From Bacilli bacterium (lineage in GTDB: Bacteria; Bacillota_I; Bacilli_A; RF39; UBA660): a DNA stretch of 17,396 nucleotides. The stretch covers positions 1-17,396 of the forward strand of contig JAQUFI010000025.1 of assembly GCA_028684735.1 (NCBI GenBank), given 5' to 3'. The notes beneath the pieces were generated by a model. The model was not told the DNA's origin. It searched no databases and worked only from the letters and a program-made list of their open reading frames with translations. A program made the position numbers and the translations under genes. Of this stretch, positions 13,503-17,396 are shown in pieces (position 1 is the first letter of the stretch; every line of letters begins with the position of its first letter).

Positions 13503-16500
13503 TTAATACCTACTCTTTATTTCCTTCATCCATTTAGGTAGTTCCTTAGTTAGTTCAAGAACATGCTTTAAGTGATTGCCATGACCTTTATCTTTTGCGT
13601 TGCTATAATCAACATTCTTAATTATATCTTCTATATAGGGAACAACACCTGGTTCTAAAACAGAATATCTTTCAAAAGACCTAATTAAAATTTGTGCATC
13701 AATGCCCCAATTTTCTGAAAACTTAAATATCTCATCTTGTTCTTTATTCTTCTTCCAAAAACTAAATATTTCATCTAGAGTTTCATTACCATCAATATTA
13801 CCTTGTAATAATTCATTTTGGACAAACTCTTTCAATAGTAATGATTCTGAATGATTTCCTAAATCACTTAGTTCTTGAATTTTTTCATATACAAGTTTTA
13901 GTGATTCATCATCTATGTATCTTATGCCATTAATGATATCCACTTTTTTATCAATTAAATCTATTATAAATTTTGAATCTACTATATGAACACCTGCTAT
14001 TTTAGTTTTACCTAAAACTTGTATCGGCGTTGGTTCTATATCAATTTCAATCTTAGGAGTTAAGTTTTTATAAGCTCCAATATACTTCATCCATTCGTGT
14101 TCAGTTATACCAAACTCTTTATCATCCCATTTATAAGCATAATATTGTGATACAACATTAAATTGATTATTTACTTCTTTAAACTTCTTAATAAATTCAA
14201 TTTGCAAAGGAGTGTCTTTAATTGTTGGCCAATCCGTCGGATTATTTAAAATTTGCTTTAGTTCTATTACTAAATTAGAAAATTTATTAACAGCAACATT
14301 ATATTCATCCATAATAACTTTATTATTAGTTCCACCACTACCATATAGTTTTAACGCTTCCTCTACTTGTTTCTTAGTAGTTTCTGGATATTTAAAATTA
14401 ATAATTGTTCCAAACTCTTTAGTTTTTCCAAATATTCTATTTGTTCTTGAATATGCTTGAATTAAACTTTGTAGTTTTAATTGTCTATCTACATATAACG
14501 TATTTAAATATTTATTGTCATATCCAGTTAATAATTGTTCGGCAACTATCATAATATCTATATTTTTAGGATTTCTGCCACTTCCACCTCTAGTAGATCT
14601 ATCTACTATGTCTTCAAAGTAGTCTTTTTCTCCCCGTCTTGAATCACCACTAACAAATTCAATGCCGGTAAATTTGGCATAATCTTTAAACATACTACTC
14701 ATAATTTCTGGAGCCACATTATCGGGATCATTTTCATTTCCAAAACTAAATGTCATAACTACATTTAAATCTTGTTCTCTTTCACTAAGTTGTTTTTTAA
14801 ATTCATTATAATATTTAATAACTCTCTCTTTATATTCTACAGTAAAGATTGAGTTAAAGAATCTATTTTGAGACTGCATTTCATAATTATCTAATATAAT
14901 CTCAACTACTCTTGGAATATGTAAATCATCATTATAATATAGCAATTTATTCTTAACAGCTATTTTTTCTATTTCTAAATTGCTTAATGCATAATATTTT
15001 CTATCAATGTTTAAATCACTATCACTAGAATTATTCTTTTCTATTTCAATTAAATCATCTCTTAACTTATCATAACTTTCGAATTCACCAGTATTTATAT
15101 AATCAATATGAAAACCTAAAACATTTTCGTCTTGAATAGCTTCATCAATAGTATATTGGTGAAGTAAAGGTCCAAATAATTTTTCAGTTGTATTAATAAG
15201 TTCGCTTTTATCATTTATCTTTCCAGTTACTTCATTTTCTTCAAATAAAGGAGTCCCCGTAAATCCGAAGAATAAGGCGTTTTTATTAAAGAAACCCTTA
15301 ATACTAACCATCATATCACCCATAGTAGTTCTATGAGCTTCATCAATAATAAAAGCAATCTTTTTATCTTTTAATTTATAATTATTATTTTGTTCTAATT
15401 CTTTTACTAATGAATTTAATTTAAATGTAGTAGTTACAATAATACCCCTATTTGGAGATGCTAATTTTGTATCAAGTATAGAAGTATATTTGGTATCATC
15501 TACATCTACTGCTTCATATGAAGAATATGCTTTAAATTCTTCAGAAGTCTTTTGATCTAAATCTTTTCTATCTACCAAGAACACAACTTTATCAAATCCA
15601 CCTCTAGCAGATAAAAATAATGCAGACTTAAAACTAGTTATAGTTTTACCAGAACCCGTTGTATGCCATATAAAACCACCATGAGGAATTTTATCTTCAT
15701 TATCATAACCAAATGCAGCTGCAGCAATAGATTGCAAAGCATATACTTGATATGGTCTTAAAATCATATGTTTTCTTTTCTCTTCATCTTTAGATTCATC
15801 AATAACTAAGTAGTCACCTACCATTTGATGAGCCATAGGAATCATTAAAAATTGTTTTATAACTTCAGTATATTCATGTACTGGATTATTATTTCTATCA
15901 GCCCAATTAAATACAAAACTCATATTAAAATCTTCAGTACTTTTTGGAGTAGCAAAATATCTTGTTTCTATTTCACTCATGATAATCATCATTTGTGAAA
16001 ACGCCATAAAGTTATTTGAATATTCACCATCTTTATAATATCTTTTAAATTGACCAAAAGCATTTTCTAAAGGAACATCTGCTCTTTTTAATTCAAGGTT
16101 TATAAGTGGCAAACCGTTTATTAATAAAATTAAATCAAATCTATTACCAGATACTCCCCATACTTCACGAGCTATTTGATATCTAGAACTTCCACCACTT
16201 ACTTCAGCTTTATTAAATATGGTAAGAGTTATTTGTTTTCTAGTTATTTTAGGATTATCACTTCTATAAATGCCATCTATTTTACCAACAGATCCTTCCA
16301 TAGCAAGTATCTTAGCAGCTTCAAAGCTATTAGATATAGATTTAACCTTAGACATAACTTGTTCAAATTCAAAATCAGTTAAAGGTACGCCTTCTAATTG
16401 ATCTGCATTTAATCTATTAAGTTCATTCCTCCAGTTATTTATCAAATCATCTACAGTTATTTTTTTAATATTTCCATTTAAAAATTCAGGAGATACCCAT

Positions 16501-16568
16501 TTGTATTTTTCTAGTTCATTTACCACATTATCTTGAAACACTTTTTCTGAATATGATTCATTATTCAT
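13503..16568 (-). CDS. hsdR: Type I restriction endonuclease subunit HsdR
   Basis: This is a 1021-residue motor and nuclease subunit that translocates and cuts unmodified DNA when bound to HsdM and HsdS. The N-terminal nuclease domain has FDLILLINGLPLINLELK with the PD-(D/E)xK residues Asp145, Glu159 and Lys161. The superfamily 2 helicase motifs follow: Walker A TTGSGKT (303-309), DEAH (409-412), FTGTP (436-440), TGYD (681-684) and QAYSRTNR (704-711). The C-terminus resembles the EcoR124-type C-terminal domain (YSVLEPGVVPYIEDIIK). It is full length for the family with no visible lesion. The RBS GAGG overlaps the hsdS stop, and the ATG is 10 bases after it, so the two are coupled. Confidence 0.97.
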   Translation of the reverse strand: MNNESYSEKVFQDNVVNELEKYKWVSPEFLNGNIKKITVDDLINNWRNELNRLNADQLEGVPLTDFEFEQVMSKVKSISNSFEAAKILAMEGSVGKIDGIYRSDNPKITRKQITLTIFNKAEVSGGSSRYQIAREVWGVSGNRFDLILLINGLPLINLELKRADVPLENAFGQFKRYYKDGEYSNNFMAFSQMMIIMSEIETRYFATPKSTEDFNMSFVFNWADRNNNPVHEYTEVIKQFLMIPMAHQMVGDYLVIDESKDEEKRKHMILRPYQVYALQSIAAAAFGYDNEDKIPHGGFIWHTTGSGKTITSFKSALFLSARGGFDKVVFLVDRKDLDQKTSEEFKAYSSYEAVDVDDTKYTSILDTKLASPNRGIIVTTTFKLNSLVKELEQNNNYKLKDKKIAFIIDEAHRTTMGDMMVSIKGFFNKNALFFGFTGTPLFEENEVTGKINDKSELINTTEKLFGPLLHQYTIDEAIQDENVLGFHIDYINTGEFESYDKLRDDLIEIEKNNSSDSDLNIDRKYYALSNLEIEKIAVKNKLLYYNDDLHIPRVVEIILDNYEMQSQNRFFNSIFTVEYKERVIKYYNEFKKQLSEREQDLNVVMTFSFGNENDPDNVAPEIMSSMFKDYAKFTGIEFVSGDSRRGEKDYFEDIVDRSTRGGSGRNPKNIDIMIVAEQLLTGYDNKYLNTLYVDRQLKLQSLIQAYSRTNRIFGKTKEFGTIINFKYPETTKKQVEEALKLYGSGGTNNKVIMDEYNVAVNKFSNLVIELKQILNNPTDWPTIKDTPLQIEFIKKFKEVNNQFNVVSQYYAYKWDDKEFGITEHEWMKYIGAYKNLTPKIEIDIEPTPIQVLGKTKIAGVHIVDSKFIIDLIDKKVDIINGIRYIDDESLKLVYEKIQELSDLGNHSESLLLKEFVQNELLQGNIDGNETLDEIFSFWKKNKEQDEIFKFSENWGIDAQILIRSFERYSVLEPGVVPYIEDIIKNVDYSNAKDKGHGNHLKHVLELTKELPKWMKEIKSRY

Positions 16569-16578
16569 TTTATACCTC

Positions 16579-17396
16579 CTAATTTACAAACATTTCATTT
16601 AAATATGCTTGTTTTAAATTTTTAAGTTTATCTAACTTACGCTGATGAACGGTGATTAGGTTGTCTAGTTCGTTGAAAAAAGATCCGATTTTTTCTTGTT
16701 CTTTAATTTCAGGAAAACTATAAAATAAGTTCGATAAATCTTTCCCATACATGTGAGTAATAGTTGTTCCAACACAAAGTGGATACAATTTCTTCTTATT
16801 GGAGTTAATTTGATAGCTAACAAAAGGTGCATTAGTTGAAGATTGTTTTTTTTCTCTGGCAATTATCACATCGCCACCGAGCTTCACATTATCAAGCATA
16901 ATAGCATTCGATTGTGCTGTTCCATAAGGAACTGTTGATGAACCGGGAAATAATAAATCATTAATTTTAGATAATGTACCTTCATCATCAGAACTCAAAT
17001 TTACTTCCGTAATTACTTCGGAATATTTAGTATATAAATGTCCGTAAGCAATAGACGGTTCGTGATTTCCTTCGACAAAACTATCTAGAGGTAATCCTTT
17101 ACCTTTTGTAAAATCGTAAATATCACCCAACTTACGCTGTTCCCAATTGTTTGTGAATCCTTTGAATCTATATTCTGGTATAACTTCTTTGTTTTTAGGA
17201 AATATTTTTTCTAAATATGCTTGCTTTAAATCTTCTAATTTATTTAGTTTACGCTGATGAAGAGTGATAAGGTTATCTAACTCTTTAAAGAATGATCCGA
17301 TTTTTTCTTGTTCTTTAATTTCAGGAAAACTATAAAATAAGTTCGATAAATCTTTCCCATACATGTGAGTAATAGTTGTTCCAACACAAAGTGGAT
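16579..17396 (-). CDS. hsdS: Type I specificity subunit HsdS, N-terminus beyond the window
   Basis: The frame is open to the right edge and lacks its start, so about 272 codons of the C-terminal part are seen. HsdS reads the DNA target through two target-recognition domains joined by conserved helices. Present here are the end of the first domain, a conserved helical spacer (EQEKIGSFFKELDNLITLHQ, then KLNKLEDLKQAYL), the start of the second (PEYRFKGF, then WEQRKLGD), the second recognition domain (about 100 residues) and a second helical spacer nearly identical to the first. The segment YPLCVGTTITHMYGKDLSNL occurs at the end of the second domain, and its equivalent at the end of the first is identical as far as the window shows (from PLCVG). 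It is an operon partner of hsdR; hsdM is expected further right. Confidence 0.93.
   Translation of the reverse strand, partial: PLCVGTTITHMYGKDLSNLFYSFPEIKEQEKIGSFFKELDNLITLHQRKLNKLEDLKQAYLEKIFPKNKEVIPEYRFKGFTNNWEQRKLGDIYDFTKGKGLPLDSFVEGNHEPSIAYGHLYTKYSEVITEVNLSSDDEGTLSKINDLLFPGSSTVPYGTAQSNAIMLDNVKLGGDVIIAREKKQSSTNAPFVSYQINSNKKKLYPLCVGTTITHMYGKDLSNLFYSFPEIKEQEKIGSFFNELDNLITVHQRKLDKLKNLKQAYLNEMFVN
16682..16784. repeat. 103-bp perfect direct repeat in hsdS, copy A
   Basis: It is identical base for base to 17294-17396 and encodes the end of the second target-recognition domain and the start of its helical spacer. Beyond 16784 no comparison is possible, because the other copy reaches the window edge; on the other side identity stops at 16682 but similarity continues through the helix-coding region. 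Confidence 0.95.
17294..17396. repeat. 103-bp perfect direct repeat in hsdS, copy B
   Basis: This is the second copy, 612 bases from the first in the same orientation, encoding the end of the first target-recognition domain. It is still identical at the last base of the window, so the full repeat is at least this long. Confidence 0.95.

Larger units (their letters stand above)
7611..17396. mobile_element. Probable serine-recombinase element, left end near 7611
   Basis: From the broken gene tail to the window edge all genes are on the minus strand and are of accessory type: a large serine recombinase at the extreme left, small unknown and regulator-like genes, then restriction genes and restriction-gene debris. 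Large serine recombinases are usually encoded next to one attachment site. The left boundary is placed where the host gene tail loses its frame, so it is uncertain by tens of bases. The right end is not in the window, and the restriction genes may be older neighbours rather than cargo. Confidence 0.5.

Noticed and set aside
16579..17396. Phase-variable hsdS inversion system
   Set aside because: The repeat is direct, not inverted, no second hsdS gene is in the window, and the recombinase is a large serine type several kilobases away. Only deletion or duplication by homologous recombination is supported.
1..17396. Mollicute genetic code with TGA as Trp
   Set aside because: TGA ends the tadB-like gene and Trp residues checked are TGG, and murC shows cell-wall synthesis.
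1..17396. CRISPR array, tRNA or rRNA genes
   Set aside because: No regularly spaced repeats with unique spacers were seen, and no cloverleaf or rRNA-like stretch; the only repeats are the 12-bp units, the pilin leader match and the hsdS repeat.

Overview
The window is strongly AT-rich DNA from a bacterium that makes peptidoglycan (it carries murC) and uses the standard genetic code (Trp is TGG; TGA is a stop, for example at the end of the tadB-like gene). AT-richness, AGGAGG-type ribosome binding sites, a Tad pilus locus without an outer-membrane secretin, and the protein types all point to the Bacillota, probably a gut-type Bacilli lineage such as Erysipelotrichales or the RF39-like relatives. 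That placement is inference. Almost every gene lies on the minus strand.

Region 1 (1-7170) looks like host backbone. Reading leftwards from a promoter near 7109-7137 are a Flp-type pilin, two TadE/TadG-like pseudopilins, a TadZ/CpaE-like ATPase, the secretion ATPase CpaF/TadA, and the inner-membrane proteins TadB and TadC. The murC gene and a DUF4358-type lipoprotein gene cut by the window edge follow. Together these should assemble a type IVb (Tad/Flp) pilus; no prepilin peptidase is in the window. The TadB-like protein is unusual: about 170 N-terminal residues form one or two Ig-like domains predicted to lie outside the cell, ahead of the usual T2SSF core. A DUF192 gene is transcribed divergently from the pilin, with overlapping -35 boxes.

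Region 2 (about 7500-10900) is the edge of an inserted element. After a bidirectional terminator there are only 30 codons of the 3' end of an unidentified gene. Then, all on the minus strand, come a large serine recombinase and, upstream of it, a 48-residue protein, an unknown 139-residue protein, an ArpU/sigma-like regulator and a tiny Cys-containing protein, behind a near-consensus promoter. The 240 bases upstream of that promoter hold no gene, but do hold a G-rich stretch with three degenerate 12-bp tandem units and a perfect 10-bp palindrome.

Region 3 (10896-17396) is a restriction cargo: a type I hsdS (partial) and hsdR; a 5'-truncated C-terminal fragment of a second, different HsdR (DUF3387); a DUF262/DUF1524 (GmrSD-like) gene split into two overlapping frames; and an unrecognised 104-residue gene with its own promoter. 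hsdM is probably just beyond the right edge. The partial HsdS carries a perfect 103-bp direct repeat that runs to the window edge, so its two halves share an identical sequence. The likeliest overall reading is a serine-recombinase element carrying a decaying and recombining restriction locus, inserted beside the Tad pilus locus.
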